Origin: Rhizobiaceae bacterium
GTDB taxonomy: Bacteria; Pseudomonadota; Alphaproteobacteria; Rhizobiales; Rhizobiaceae
Assembly: GCA_905339215.1 (NCBI GenBank)
Contig: CAJPFN010000053.1
Location: forward strand, 27,808-91,807
Reading direction: 5' to 3'
Length of the DNA stretch: 64,000 nt
Position 1 is the first letter of the stretch; each line of letters opens with the position of its first letter. Both the position numbers and the translations under genes were made by a program. The notes below the pieces were generated by a model. It made no database searches. It was not told the origin of the DNA and was given only the letters and a program-made list of their open reading frames with translations. Positions 18,341 to 26,219 of this stretch are shown one piece after another.

Positions 18341-19048
18341 ATGACCATCAAGATCGAAATCTGGTCGGATATCGCCTGTCCCTGGTGCTATATCGGCAAA
18401 CATCGTTTCGAGTCCGGTCTGGCCCGGTTCGCGCACCGCGATCAGGTCGAGGTCATATGGCGCAGCTATCAGCTCGACCCTGACGCCCCGCGCACCACGG
18501 ACAAGACCCTGAACGAGGTGCTTGCCGAAAAGCACGGTATGAGCCTTGCGCAGGCGACCGTGCTGAACGCGCAATTGACAGCGACGGCGGCGAACGAGGG
18601 CCTCGACTATCATTTCGAGCGGACGCGCTACAGCAACTCGTTCGATGCGCACCGCTTGATCCAGTTTGCGCGCGGGCGTGGCCGCCAGGGCGAAATGGAA
18701 GAGCGACTGTTCAAAGCCTACTTCTCCGAAGGGAAGGCTATCGGCGACAAGGACACGCTGGTCGAGCTGGCCGTCGACGTCGGCCTCGATGCCGGGGAAG
18801 CGGGGGCCGTCCTGATGAGCGATACACATGCCGATGACGTGCGGGCGGACATCGCGCGGGGCGCAGGGCTCGGCATTCGCGGCGTGCCGTTCTTCGTGAT
18901 CGACGGCCGGTATGGCGTTTCCGGCGCGCAGTTACCAGAGGCCTTTCAACAGGTGCTGCGGCAGGTTTGGACGGAAACGCATCCGCAGGTCAATCTCGGC
19001 GATCCGCAGGATGGCCATGTCTGCAATAGCGATAGTTGCAACGTCTAG
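18341..19048 (+). CDS. DsbA-family oxidoreductase (FrnE-like)
   Basis: This 235-residue protein has no signal peptide and a CPWC redox motif at residues 13-16 in IACPWCYIGKHRF, with the cis-Pro region RGVPFFVIDGRYGVSGAQ. It matches cytoplasmic FrnE/2-hydroxychromene-isomerase-like thioredoxin-fold proteins. A C-terminal tail with CNSDSCNV adds a second cysteine pair. AGGAGGAAGAG precedes the ATG. It is probably co-transcribed with the SDR gene under HxlR control and acts in thiol/quinone stress. Confidence 0.87.
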   Translation: MTIKIEIWSDIACPWCYIGKHRFESGLARFAHRDQVEVIWRSYQLDPDAPRTTDKTLNEVLAEKHGMSLAQATVLNAQLTATAANEGLDYHFERTRYSNSFDAHRLIQFARGRGRQGEMEERLFKAYFSEGKAIGDKDTLVELAVDVGLDAGEAGAVLMSDTHADDVRADIARGAGLGIRGVPFFVIDGRYGVSGAQLPEAFQQVLRQVWTETHPQVNLGDPQDGHVCNSDSCNV

Positions 19049-19084
19049 CGCGACAACGTGCGTCGTACCCTGCCCGGATGCTGC

Positions 19085-19170
19085 GGGCAGTGCCCAGTTA
19101 TGTTCCGAACTGGTGGACAAATGGCGCGCCGGAGAGGATGAAACTGGGAACTCTTATGTTATTGTTTTTT
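19085..19170 (+). repeat. Recombinase-3'-end/tRNA-like relic with direct repeat copy B
   Basis: GCAGTGCCCAGTT followed one base later by TGTTC, then AATGGCGCGCC, matches the 3' end of the serine recombinase gene and its junction with tRNA-Arg at 63748-63779. It is interrupted here by about 12 extra bases. One frame reads AVPSYVPNWW, like the recombinase ending AVPSFVREW. The segment from 19119 on is copy B of the repeat also seen at 17041. It looks like an old attachment-site or recombinase remnant at the left edge of the island. Confidence 0.55.
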
Positions 19171-19303
19171 CTATATAATCTCAGACCGGTGCAACAGGGT
19201 CGAAAAAAGGAGAAACGCACTATGTCTGCGGGAACGGACGGGATGAACTGACCGCCTGAGAAGACGCGAATCCTGCTATTCTTCCGCATGCGAGGTTGCG
19301 CCC
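19171..19303. promoter_or_regulatory. Leader region before the CoiA-like gene
   Basis: A TATAAT hexamer near 19173-19180 is followed by AAAAAAGGAG and an ATG at 19222 that opens a nine-codon frame (MSAGTDGMN, stop at 19249). The strong ribosome site before such a short frame could mark a leader peptide or the remains of a lost gene. No other gene is visible before 19304. Confidence 0.35.
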
Positions 19304-20755
19304 TTGGAAGAACGGAACGAACAGCCGCCGGTTCGGGCTTTTGGCAATGTCACGGTCGATCCTTTGTCCGTGGCAGAGCCGGCGCATGACCTGGAGATCG
19401 AAGAGATTCTCGACTGCGATACAGGGGAGTATCTCGACGTCAGGACCTGGATCAGCAGCTGGCGATATGACCAGGTCGTCGAGCTGCGCAGCGCCATAAG
19501 GGAGAGACTCGATCGGTCGCCGTGGTTTCGATGCTCGCTGTGCAGCGTTTCGGTTTATCTGGCGTCAAACCATTACAAGCGCTTTTACTTCAAGCACCAG
19601 CGAGAGGACGGTTCCTGTCCGGCGCAGACGCGCAATCCCCTATCCCGGGATGAGATCCTCGCACGCAAATATCATGGGCAGCGGGAAAGCAAACCGCATC
19701 GCGACATCAAAGCGCTGATTGCGCGCAGCCTGGCCGCTGATCCGCGATATGTGGATGTGCAGCAGGAACGGCAATGGCGATCGTCTCACGATCCTTCGTC
19801 CCGGCGGCAGCCGGACGTGCAGGCGACCGGGCCGATGGGACGGCTTGCGTTCGAGGTTCAGCTTTCTACGACGTTCCTTGATGTCGTGGTGGCGCGGCGC
19901 GCGTTCTACCGCGAGAACGGCGGACTATTGGTTTGGGTGATGGGCCGGTTTGATCCGGAATACCGGCGACTGACAACCGACGACCTGCTGTTCAACAACA
20001 ATTCCAACATCCTTATCGTCGATGAGGAGACGGCGGCGCTTTCCGAGAGAACCGGACAATTCCAAGTGCATTGTCATTTCCGGCGACCGGTGCATAAGGG
20101 CGACACGCTCGCTGACGAATGGGATAGCGCGCTCATTCCCTTCGACACGCTGACCTGTGAGCGTGACCGGCAGCGATGCTGGCACTACGACTACGAAGGG
20201 GAAGCCGCGAAACTGCGCGCCTTGATCGAAAGCGAGCGCGCGGCGCAGGAAGCCGCGACAGCGGATGCGCTGCGCAGCGCTCTGTTCGCCTTTTGGATTG
20301 CCAGAGAACCGAACACGAGGCCGGATGCGGGCACGCTCGCGGCGTGGGCCGATCTGCGCCGCGCCTTCGCCGGGCACAACATCGAACTGCCGCAAGCGCC
20401 GGATGATGATAGCAGCCTAGTCGCGCTGCTGAACGGGATTGTGAGCGCCAAAGAAGGACGCCCCGTGGGATGGGGATTCCGGCATCTGGTCGAGGTCGGG
20501 CACCGGATCGCTGACGCCTACAAGCAGCATGTCGCCGCCTTCGGCCACGCGCTTCGTCATTTCGGGACCGCCGAGCTCGTGAACAGCCAGGACCGTTCCG
20601 GCAAGTGGAAAGAGCGACGGCAGATTATGCGAGGATCACTTGAGCGCGGCGAAACCGACTATCTGCCCGATCGCGCCACCCTTGCCCTTGTCGGCTTCCT
20701 GATGCCGGGCGTTCAGGAAAAACTTGAAAAGCTGGCGCTCAAGGAGCCTGCCTGA
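19304..20755 (+). CDS. CoiA-like putative nuclease (DUF6035-like)
   Basis: This 483-residue protein has a Cys-containing N-terminal region (RCSLCSVSVYL, GSCPAQT) and a CoiA-like nuclease core: RRQPDVQA, then RLAFEVQLSTTFLDVVVARR, giving the Asp...Glu-x-Gln pattern of PDDEXK-type enzymes, then ENGGLLVWVMGRF. The best start is TTG at 19304 with GAGG eight bases upstream. The C-terminal half is helical and unassigned. It converges with a DUF6615-like gene (17-base overlap of 3' ends) next to an AbiE toxin-antitoxin pair, so a defence role is likely. DUF assignment is from memory of the pattern. Confidence 0.6.
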   Translation: MEERNEQPPVRAFGNVTVDPLSVAEPAHDLEIEEILDCDTGEYLDVRTWISSWRYDQVVELRSAIRERLDRSPWFRCSLCSVSVYLASNHYKRFYFKHQREDGSCPAQTRNPLSRDEILARKYHGQRESKPHRDIKALIARSLAADPRYVDVQQERQWRSSHDPSSRRQPDVQATGPMGRLAFEVQLSTTFLDVVVARRAFYRENGGLLVWVMGRFDPEYRRLTTDDLLFNNNSNILIVDEETAALSERTGQFQVHCHFRRPVHKGDTLADEWDSALIPFDTLTCERDRQRCWHYDYEGEAAKLRALIESERAAQEAATADALRSALFAFWIAREPNTRPDAGTLAAWADLRRAFAGHNIELPQAPDDDSSLVALLNGIVSAKEGRPVGWGFRHLVEVGHRIADAYKQHVAAFGHALRHFGTAELVNSQDRSGKWKERRQIMRGSLERGETDYLPDRATLALVGFLMPGVQEKLEKLALKEPA

Positions 20756-21698
20756 GACCGCCGGCCAGCCCGGCATCCGGGTCGCGCGGACTTGCCGATA
20801 CGAAAGTCACGCGCCAGCGCCGCAGGCCCGGCTCCGCCGGGCCGCCCTCCTGCGCTTTCTCGATGGCGGACAGGACTTCCTCCGGTATATCTTCCGCGAC
20901 GGCCGGCACGCCGGGCAGATCGGCAGCCGCCGTCGTCCCCGCCTCCGCGAGCATTTCCCGGCTGCCCGCGATCCTGTCGCGGATGACAGCGGGCGTCGGC
21001 GGAACGGGCACCCCGATGACCGGCCGTCCGCCTTCCCGTCCGATCGCCACCGGAAACAGGAAGCCGCCCGGCGCGAAGGCCTGCGGGCCGGTCGCCAACA
21101 GCGTGGGCGGGCAGAACAGGTCGCTGAGCGGAAACAGCAGCGGGGCGATCGTTTTCAGGTTCTTGTTGCGCGTGCGCAGCGTTCGTGTCGTTGCGCCGGT
21201 CACGAGCCGTTCGATCAGATAGCCATCGGCAAGGCTCGCACCCGCTACGGCCGCACAGCCCGCCGCCGCCGCCGCGGCGCATGTGCTTTCCGGATGATAG
21301 AGAATGTACAGGGGATAGGTCGCCGCCTCCGCCCGTGCCGTGTCGCACAGGGCAACGGCCTGAAGTTTCGGCCCGCTGCCGGCGGTATGCAACAACTCCC
21401 TGTAGCCGTGCCGTGTCCAGGCTTTCCCCGTGCCATAGCATTGCTTGGCCTGAAGCAGGATGCGGAAGAATGTGCCGTCGTCGGGATTGACGAAATTCCA
21501 CTCCATGTCCGCGCCGGTGACCGGCTCGTCCGGAAACTCGACGATGATCCGCCGCCCGCCGGCGGTGATGAGGCTCCCCATCAGCAGGTCCGTGACCGTC
21601 TCTTCGCGAAAGCGCCGGCGCAGCGGGCGCGAACGCTCAAGGAAGCTGGCGACGAACGGCGGGAACTGGTGCGCCAGATGGCAGAGCATCGCTGTCAC
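20739..21698 (-). CDS. Uncharacterised protein, DUF6615-like
   Basis: This 319-residue protein begins with MTAMLCHLAHQFPPFVASFL and contains ETVTDLLM, DMEWNFV and ILLQAKQCY, a pattern of spaced acidic residues followed by Q-x-K that resembles a degenerate restriction-nuclease fold and the DUF6615 group. The Ala-rich middle (AAAAAAGCAAVAG) is probably a helix or linker. Its start overlaps the stop of the upstream AbiEii gene by 4 bases, so it is translated as the third gene of the AbiEi-AbiEii operon. It is unusual as a partner for AbiE. Confidence 0.55.
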   Translation of the reverse strand: MTAMLCHLAHQFPPFVASFLERSRPLRRRFREETVTDLLMGSLITAGGRRIIVEFPDEPVTGADMEWNFVNPDDGTFFRILLQAKQCYGTGKAWTRHGYRELLHTAGSGPKLQAVALCDTARAEAATYPLYILYHPESTCAAAAAAGCAAVAGASLADGYLIERLVTGATTRTLRTRNKNLKTIAPLLFPLSDLFCPPTLLATGPQAFAPGGFLFPVAIGREGGRPVIGVPVPPTPAVIRDRIAGSREMLAEAGTTAAADLPGVPAVAEDIPEEVLSAIEKAQEGGPAEPGLRRWRVTFVSASPRDPDAGLAGGLRQAP

Positions 21699-22633
21699 CC
21701 CTCCAGCGGCGCGCCGCCGCGCGCGAGCGCCGCGGCCAGCTGATCGACAAGGCGCGCCCGCGCGGCGGCGGAAAGCTTATCGAGGTTGAGCTGCTTCCAC
21801 CGGACGGCGGGAAGGTCTGCGGCCTCCGGCAGGCCGATAAGCCCCCAGTCCGGCGCGCCGCGCTTGAAGCCGAGAAGGAACTGCCGGTGCGCCTCCGGCA
21901 TGCCGCCGGTGATCGTGGCGATGAGTGCCTCGCGCGCCTCCTCCAGTGCCGCGCGCGGCACCGGGTCGGCGGTCATCCCCTCGAAGCCCTGCGCAAACTC
22001 CTGCGCGATGTCCCGGCGGCGCGGCGCCAGCACTTCGGACAGCGGGCGGTCGTGGCTGACGAGATAGACGAGGAAGGCGCGGCGCAGGTCCTCGCCGATC
22101 CCCTCGTTCGCCAGCAGGTCGCGGATATCGAACAGGTCGCGGGGATGCTGCCGGTCAAGGGCGGCCATGATTTTGCCGGCATAGAGGTCAGCAAAGGATA
22201 CGACCTGCATTTCGGCGTAGCCGAAGGCATCTTCCACCGCCGGGGAGACGGCACGCGTTTCCGGCGCGAAGACGCAGCCGCGCAGGACCGGGGTCACCTC
22301 GCTCTTGATCTGCGCGTCGCCGCGCTGGACGGTCAGTTTCGTGACGATCTGCTCGCGGGCGTTCACGACCTCCATGACGCGCGCGCCGCGCAGCCCTGCG
22401 CGGAGCGCCGCCGCCATGCGCTTCATCGCCGCGTCGATGGCGGCGAGCGATTCCGGCCGTCCGGCCACGGGCAGATAGGTCAGGTCGATATCGACCGACA
22501 GGCGCGGCATGTCACGCACGAAGAGATTGATGGCCGTGCCGCCCTTGAGCGCGAAGTCCCTTTCCCCTGCGACGAACGGCATGGCAGCGATCAGGAGCGC
22601 GACCTGGCGCTGATAGCGTTCAGACAGGGGCAT
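21695..22633 (-). CDS. abiEii: AbiEii/AbiGii-type nucleotidyltransferase toxin
   Basis: This 312-residue protein carries the AbiEii signature: FALKGGTAINLF, then RLSVDIDLTYLP with the paired metal Asp residues, and LYAGKIMAALDRQHPRDLFD downstream. These enzymes modify tRNA or other targets with nucleotides and act as the toxin of type IV toxin-antitoxin systems used in phage abortive infection. The gene overlaps the AbiEi antitoxin by 14 bases and the DUF6615-like gene by 4. Confidence 0.87.
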   Translation of the reverse strand: MPLSERYQRQVALLIAAMPFVAGERDFALKGGTAINLFVRDMPRLSVDIDLTYLPVAGRPESLAAIDAAMKRMAAALRAGLRGARVMEVVNAREQIVTKLTVQRGDAQIKSEVTPVLRGCVFAPETRAVSPAVEDAFGYAEMQVVSFADLYAGKIMAALDRQHPRDLFDIRDLLANEGIGEDLRRAFLVYLVSHDRPLSEVLAPRRRDIAQEFAQGFEGMTADPVPRAALEEAREALIATITGGMPEAHRQFLLGFKRGAPDWGLIGLPEAADLPAVRWKQLNLDKLSAAARARLVDQLAAALARGGAPLEG

Positions 22634-23417
22634 CGAGGTCGTCCGGCACGGTTATCAGCAGATCGGGGTCAAGCCGCCCGCCTTTCACAAGCGACCGCTT
22701 GCCGGTGCCAAGATCGACCGCGTTGCGGTCGATCTGCTTCACCCAGGCATGCGGGTGACGGGCGGCAAACCAGAAGAACAGCCGCTTCACCTTCACGCTG
22801 CGGCAATCGGCCAGCAGCAATTGGAGCCGCCGGGGGCTGAGCGCGCTGAGCCCTTCCATCAGCATGTCGGCCTGATGGAAGCTCTCCCGCCCCGGCAGCT
22901 CGTCGAGCATTTCCAGCAGCGCGCGTTCCGGCGTCGAAACCGTCAGCGTCCATTCGGCAGCGGCCTGCACCTGCCGCAGGGTGCCGTCCTGAAGGTCCGG
23001 CTTTTCCGGGAGGGCGCGGAACAGGGTCTGCGCCTTGTGAAAGCGGAAGGTCTGCGGCAGCGGCAGCTTGGCAAGCCAGCCGGGCGGCGGCGCCGCGCCG
23101 TAGAGATGGATGACGGAGGGGCCGGACGCCGCGAGATAATGGCTGTAGCCTTGCAGGTCGAGCGCGGTGCGCCCGCCGACGGCAAGGCCCGCGCCGAGAA
23201 GCGTCTGGAGCGAAACGACGGCCTTCTCCCATGTGAGGTCGCCGCGCGGGCGCTTATAGGTGCCGCGCGCGGGCTGGGTCAGCCACCCGGCGGCGACGTA
23301 CTGGCTGCGCAGGCTGGTCGAATAGCCGTGGCGTTCCATCCACGCGGCATCGACCAGCAGCCCCTCCGGGAGGGTCCGTTCCAGCAGGTTTAGCTTTCCG
23401 GCGTTTTGCCCAGTCAT
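22620..23417 (-). CDS. abiEi: AbiEi-type antitoxin/transcriptional repressor
   Basis: This 265-residue protein has the AbiEi layout: an N-terminal winged helix (SLRSQYVAAGWLTQPARGTYKRP), then a C-terminal antitoxin domain with GRTALDLQGYSHYL and TPERALLEML. AbiEi neutralises AbiEii and represses its own promoter cooperatively. The predicted promoter puts transcription start almost on the ATG (-10 TATTTT at 23425-23430, -35 TTGGCG at 23448-23453, 17-base spacing), so the message is probably leaderless. Confidence 0.85.
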   Translation of the reverse strand: MTGQNAGKLNLLERTLPEGLLVDAAWMERHGYSTSLRSQYVAAGWLTQPARGTYKRPRGDLTWEKAVVSLQTLLGAGLAVGGRTALDLQGYSHYLAASGPSVIHLYGAAPPPGWLAKLPLPQTFRFHKAQTLFRALPEKPDLQDGTLRQVQAAAEWTLTVSTPERALLEMLDELPGRESFHQADMLMEGLSALSPRRLQLLLADCRSVKVKRLFFWFAARHPHAWVKQIDRNAVDLGTGKRSLVKGGRLDPDLLITVPDDLDAPV

Positions 23418-23506
23418 ACTTAGTAAAATAGCATACTTTCAAACCGACGCCAAGGTTTGAGAAGGGCCGGATTTGCCAAGCAAGACTTTGTAAAATCGGA
23501 AGTCTT
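23415..23506. promoter_or_regulatory. abiE promoter with two repeat operators
   Basis: Two operator-like elements lie upstream of abiEi. At 23415-23438, CATACTT is repeated directly with a 10-base gap (AGTAAAATAG). At 23482-23506, AAGACTT and AAGTCTT form a perfect 7-base inverted repeat around TGTAAAATCGG. Both share the central GTAAAATNG core, as expected for paired AbiEi sites. The second overlaps the stop of the next small gene. Confidence 0.55.
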
Positions 23507-23718
23507 TAAACCGCCCCGCCCGGCTTGCCGTCCAGATGGGCGGCACCCACAGCCTGATAGAGCGCCCACAGCGCCTCCGCCGCCTGATCCACCAACGCCT
23601 TCCATTCGGGGTGCGCCTGCACCTGCGCATGTTCGCCCAGTTCCGCCGCCACGGCGCGGCTGAGAAACGACGCCATATGCAGCACTTCGTGCCGCCCGTA
23701 ATCATCCATTTCCGCCAT
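23506..23718 (-). CDS. Small conserved plasmid/ICE protein, function unknown
   Basis: This is a 70-residue acidic helical protein (MAEMDDYGRHEVLHMASFL, then HPEWKALVDQAAEALWALYQAVG). The ATG at 23718 has AAGGGG seven bases upstream; an in-frame TTG two codons earlier is less likely. I recognise this as a type found on alphaproteobacterial plasmids beside conjugation genes, but no function is known. It lies just upstream of abiEi on the same strand. Confidence 0.6.
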   Translation of the reverse strand: MAEMDDYGRHEVLHMASFLSRAVAAELGEHAQVQAHPEWKALVDQAAEALWALYQAVGAAHLDGKPGGAV

Positions 23719-23964
23719 GGCCAACCCCTTCGCTTTCCTGAAACTTCCCTGATTTCCATCCTATCGCGCAGCGGGTGCGCCTGCACCCCTGGCCCTTGCC
23801 GAAAGCGGGTGGGTCCGGGAAGGTACGGGTTCGAGGCGGGCCGGGTTGCCGGACGGCACGGGGCACACTGCCCTGCCGCCGGACGCGGCCCTGCCGGCCG
23901 GCAGAAAACGTGCCGCGGGAGGGCGGGCGGCGCCCGCCGTGGCCCGCATAGAGGTGAACAGTCT

Positions 23965-24888
23965 TCAGGAGCTTGACGCTCTTTCGCGATCTTCCCGTGA
24001 GGTGGCGGGCTCTTCGCGTAACGCCCTGAGCTCGCGGGCGATCAGCGCCTGCACCTCTTCACGGCGCATGCCTCTGTCGGTTTCAAGCAGGCGGATACCG
24101 GCGCTGGCCAGGGCCTGCTTCTTTACTTCATTCCGGAGCAGGCTTTGCCGTTCGCGTTCCGGCGACGACCTGTCGATGTGACCGCCCCCCTGATGTTCGA
24201 TGGCCAGTCTCGGCAGGCCGGCGTTGTCACAGATCACCAGATCGATACGCTTCGCATTGAAAGCGCTGTATGTTTGCCGGCACCTGTCACAGCGATTGAT
24301 CCAGTCCGGCAGAAACAGTCGCGGCACGCGCTCGCAGTCAGGGCATGCTGTCTCCATCAATTCGCCAAGCGATACCTGGCCGTGCAGTGACCATCGTCGG
24401 TTTCCGCTTCCACTAGGAAACACATCGAACAAGGCGTCACGTGCACCGTAGAATATTTTCACCTCTTCCTTGTTGAATATGGCTTGCGCCTTGATATTGG
24501 ACGCCCCTTGCACGAGCGCAAGTTGCCCTTCGTAATGGGCCGCGTCGCGGGCATCATCCTCACCGTCATCGTCTTCAGTGGGAGTTCCAGCTCCGATTCC
24601 GTCGGCATAAGCGATCCCCGGACCTCGTGATCTCCACCGGTCCCGCCGCCTGCGCACGGCCCGCACCCAGAAAACCCGCGCGACGATCGCCGCCGCGGTC
24701 ACGACGGCAAGGCTTTCAAGATAGGTATGTTCCTTGGCGAACCTGATGGCGAAATAAGACCCGAAGAGCAGCGTAATGACGACCGCGGTCTTGATGATCT
24801 CTTTCTTTAATCTTCTTATTCTGTAATGCATTGCGGAATATATCATAACAGGCGGAGTAAATTCGCGTGAATGCAGATATGCAATCAT
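23965..24888 (-). CDS. DUF2726-like putative nuclease with N-terminal membrane segment
   Basis: This 307-residue protein has one N-terminal hydrophobic segment (IIKTAVVITLLFGSYFAI) and a second weaker one. A four-cysteine zinc knuckle follows (ACPDCE...CDRC). The C-terminal domain reads RIDLVICDNAGLPRLAIEHQGGGH and, later, RNEVKKQALASAGIRLLET, the Asp...Glu-x-Gln and Lys pattern of DUF2726/PDDEXK-like proteins. Membrane-anchored nuclease candidates of this type occur in defence islands. The start is uncertain: ATGs at 24888, 24846 and 24831 are in frame, and only 24888 has an AGGAG upstream. Confidence 0.6.
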   Translation of the reverse strand: MIAYLHSREFTPPVMIYSAMHYRIRRLKKEIIKTAVVITLLFGSYFAIRFAKEHTYLESLAVVTAAAIVARVFWVRAVRRRRDRWRSRGPGIAYADGIGAGTPTEDDDGEDDARDAAHYEGQLALVQGASNIKAQAIFNKEEVKIFYGARDALFDVFPSGSGNRRWSLHGQVSLGELMETACPDCERVPRLFLPDWINRCDRCRQTYSAFNAKRIDLVICDNAGLPRLAIEHQGGGHIDRSSPERERQSLLRNEVKKQALASAGIRLLETDRGMRREEVQALIARELRALREEPATSREDRERASSS

Positions 24889-24916
24889 ATGGAAACTCTG
24901 CTCCTGTGAATCCGCT

Positions 24917-24993
24917 CTGCGCCAGGGATCGTCACCCGGCCGGGCGGAGACGCCGCGCGGCTCCGTCGCCCCGGCGATAGAGCCCGGCCCGGC
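24917..24993 (+). repeat. Intergenic repeat element, copy 1
   Basis: This 77-base GC-rich element shares GGATCGTCACCCG, GGGC-GAGACGCC, GCGGCTC and AGAGCC-GG-CCGGC with 37338-37414, in the same order and orientation, roughly 75% identical by eye. It is not in a gene. Similar GATCGTCACCC elements recur between genes of alphaproteobacteria as far as I recall; the function is unknown to me. Confidence 0.6.
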
Positions 24994-25149
24994 ACCGCCG
25001 GGAGCGCGAAGATTCCGCTGGGAAAAGCGCGACCAGCGCGGTATTTATCTGGGCTGAATCAAACAGGAGATACGACCGCCGCACAGAACAATGCGCACCT
25101 CTTGAGGGCCTTGACGGCGTCGCCGAAAACAACAGTCGGGGGAAACGGC

Positions 25150-25475
25150 GTGACCGGAAGCAAATGGCCGCGGGGCGCGGAGTGGCGGAAGTGGGACCTG
25201 CACGTCCACAGCCCGGCATCGCACGGGTTCACCGGCGACTATAACCAATTCATTATCCAGCTGGGCAATGCCGATTGCGACGTGATCGGCATCAACGACT
25301 ATTTCTCGGTCGCGGGCTATCGTGAAGTGGTCCGCCGGCTGGCCGATCCTGCCGGCGACACGGAAGGCAACGCGGCCTACCGCGACGCGCTCGAAAAGCT
25401 GCGCAGCAAGATCCTGCTGCCGGTTGTCGAATGCCGCATGACCAATGTGCTGATGAACAAGCAGGGCAAGGGCGG
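25150..25475 (+). pseudogene. TrlF-like PHP-domain ATPase, 5' fragment
   Basis: From a GTG at 25150 with GGGGGAA upstream, the frame reads WRKWDLHVHSPASHGF (PHP metal motif HVH), ADCDVIGINDYFSVAGY and LPVVECRMTNVL, the N-terminal PHP module of TrlF-type proteins, which are normally around a thousand residues. Homology stops near 25475, after NKQGKGGQ. From there the plus strand is only the antisense of a parB-like gene. The ATPase part is therefore lost through a rearrangement. Confidence 0.7.
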
Positions 25476-25905
25476 CCAGCCGCTTCGCAACGACGGTGTC
25501 GGCAACGCCGAACCGCCGGGCAATGGCGGCCACGTCCAGGCCCCTATCCACGAGGTCCCGAAAGGCCTCGAACTGGTCGGCCGGATGCATCGCAACCCGC
25601 ACGACGTTCTCGGCGAGGGACAGCTCGCCCCCGTCGGTATCGGCCGCGACAAGCTCGCAGCGCACCGGGGCATCGCCCGGCAGGCGATCTTGCGCCGCGA
25701 GAAGCTGCAACGCTTTCAGCCGGCGCTGTCCGGCGACGACGGCGTATTTGCCGTCTTTGGCCTTGCGGACGATCAGGGCCTGCAACAGGCCGTGCGCTTC
25801 GATCGAAGCGGCCAGCTCGCCGATACCTTCGCCGGCGCCGGTTTTGCGGACATTGCCGGTCCAGACGGACAGCTCGTTGAGAGGAACAGATAGTGTCTCG
25901 GTCAT
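25476..25905 (-). pseudogene. ParB/Srx-family partition-like protein, 3'-truncated
   Basis: From the ATG at 25905 (AAAGGAG upstream) the protein reads LSVPLNELSVWTGNVRKTG, AASIEAHGLLQALIVRK, AVVAGQRRLKAL (ParB box) and LSLAENVVRVAMHPADQFEA, then a helix-turn-helix ending at RRFGVADTVVAKRLA. The homology stops near 25476, where the opposite-strand trlF fragment begins, so the C-terminal half is missing although the frame stays open to 25045. Plasmid-type ParB proteins of this kind accompany relaxase and ardC genes. Confidence 0.7.
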
Positions 25906-26219
25906 GACTTTCTCCTTTGTTGTCGGTTGGCTCAAGACGCCAGGGAGAAAGGACGGGCGGACAAGACGGACGGTCACCGCGGCACGCGGCTACGGCCAAC
26001 ACGGCCGGCGCAGCCGGATGGTGCGGGCGGGCCGTTGACCGGGCGGCGCGCCCGGCCGCAATGGCGTCATGGATTGAGCCAACGACAAGGAAGGGTTGAT
26101 GTGAACTGAGAGCGCGCGTCCTGCAGCAGCGAAGCAGCCGTCTGTCCCATTCTGCTGGGCTAAAGCGGCTCGGCTCTTGTGCAAATGCTTATGGCGAATA
26201 GTTGATGAGGCAGGCTCGG
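25906..26219. promoter_or_regulatory. Long shared leader upstream of parB (leader copy 1) and spacer
   Basis: The minus-strand 5' region of parB contains a module also found upstream of the genes starting at 48531 and 56525. On the plus strand it has a CTCCTTT ribosome complement, GGACGGTCA (25968-25976), AACACGGCCGGCGC (25998-26011) and GTGCGGGCGGGCCGTTGACC (26021-26040), then a GC-rich GGGCGGCGCGCCCGGCC palindrome-like tail. The remainder to 26219 shows no gene. Confidence 0.55.

Noticed and set aside
25045..25977. A single 310-residue ParB gene on the minus strand.
   Set aside because: ParB homology stops near 25476 and the rest is the antisense of the trlF fragment, so the open frame is chimeric.
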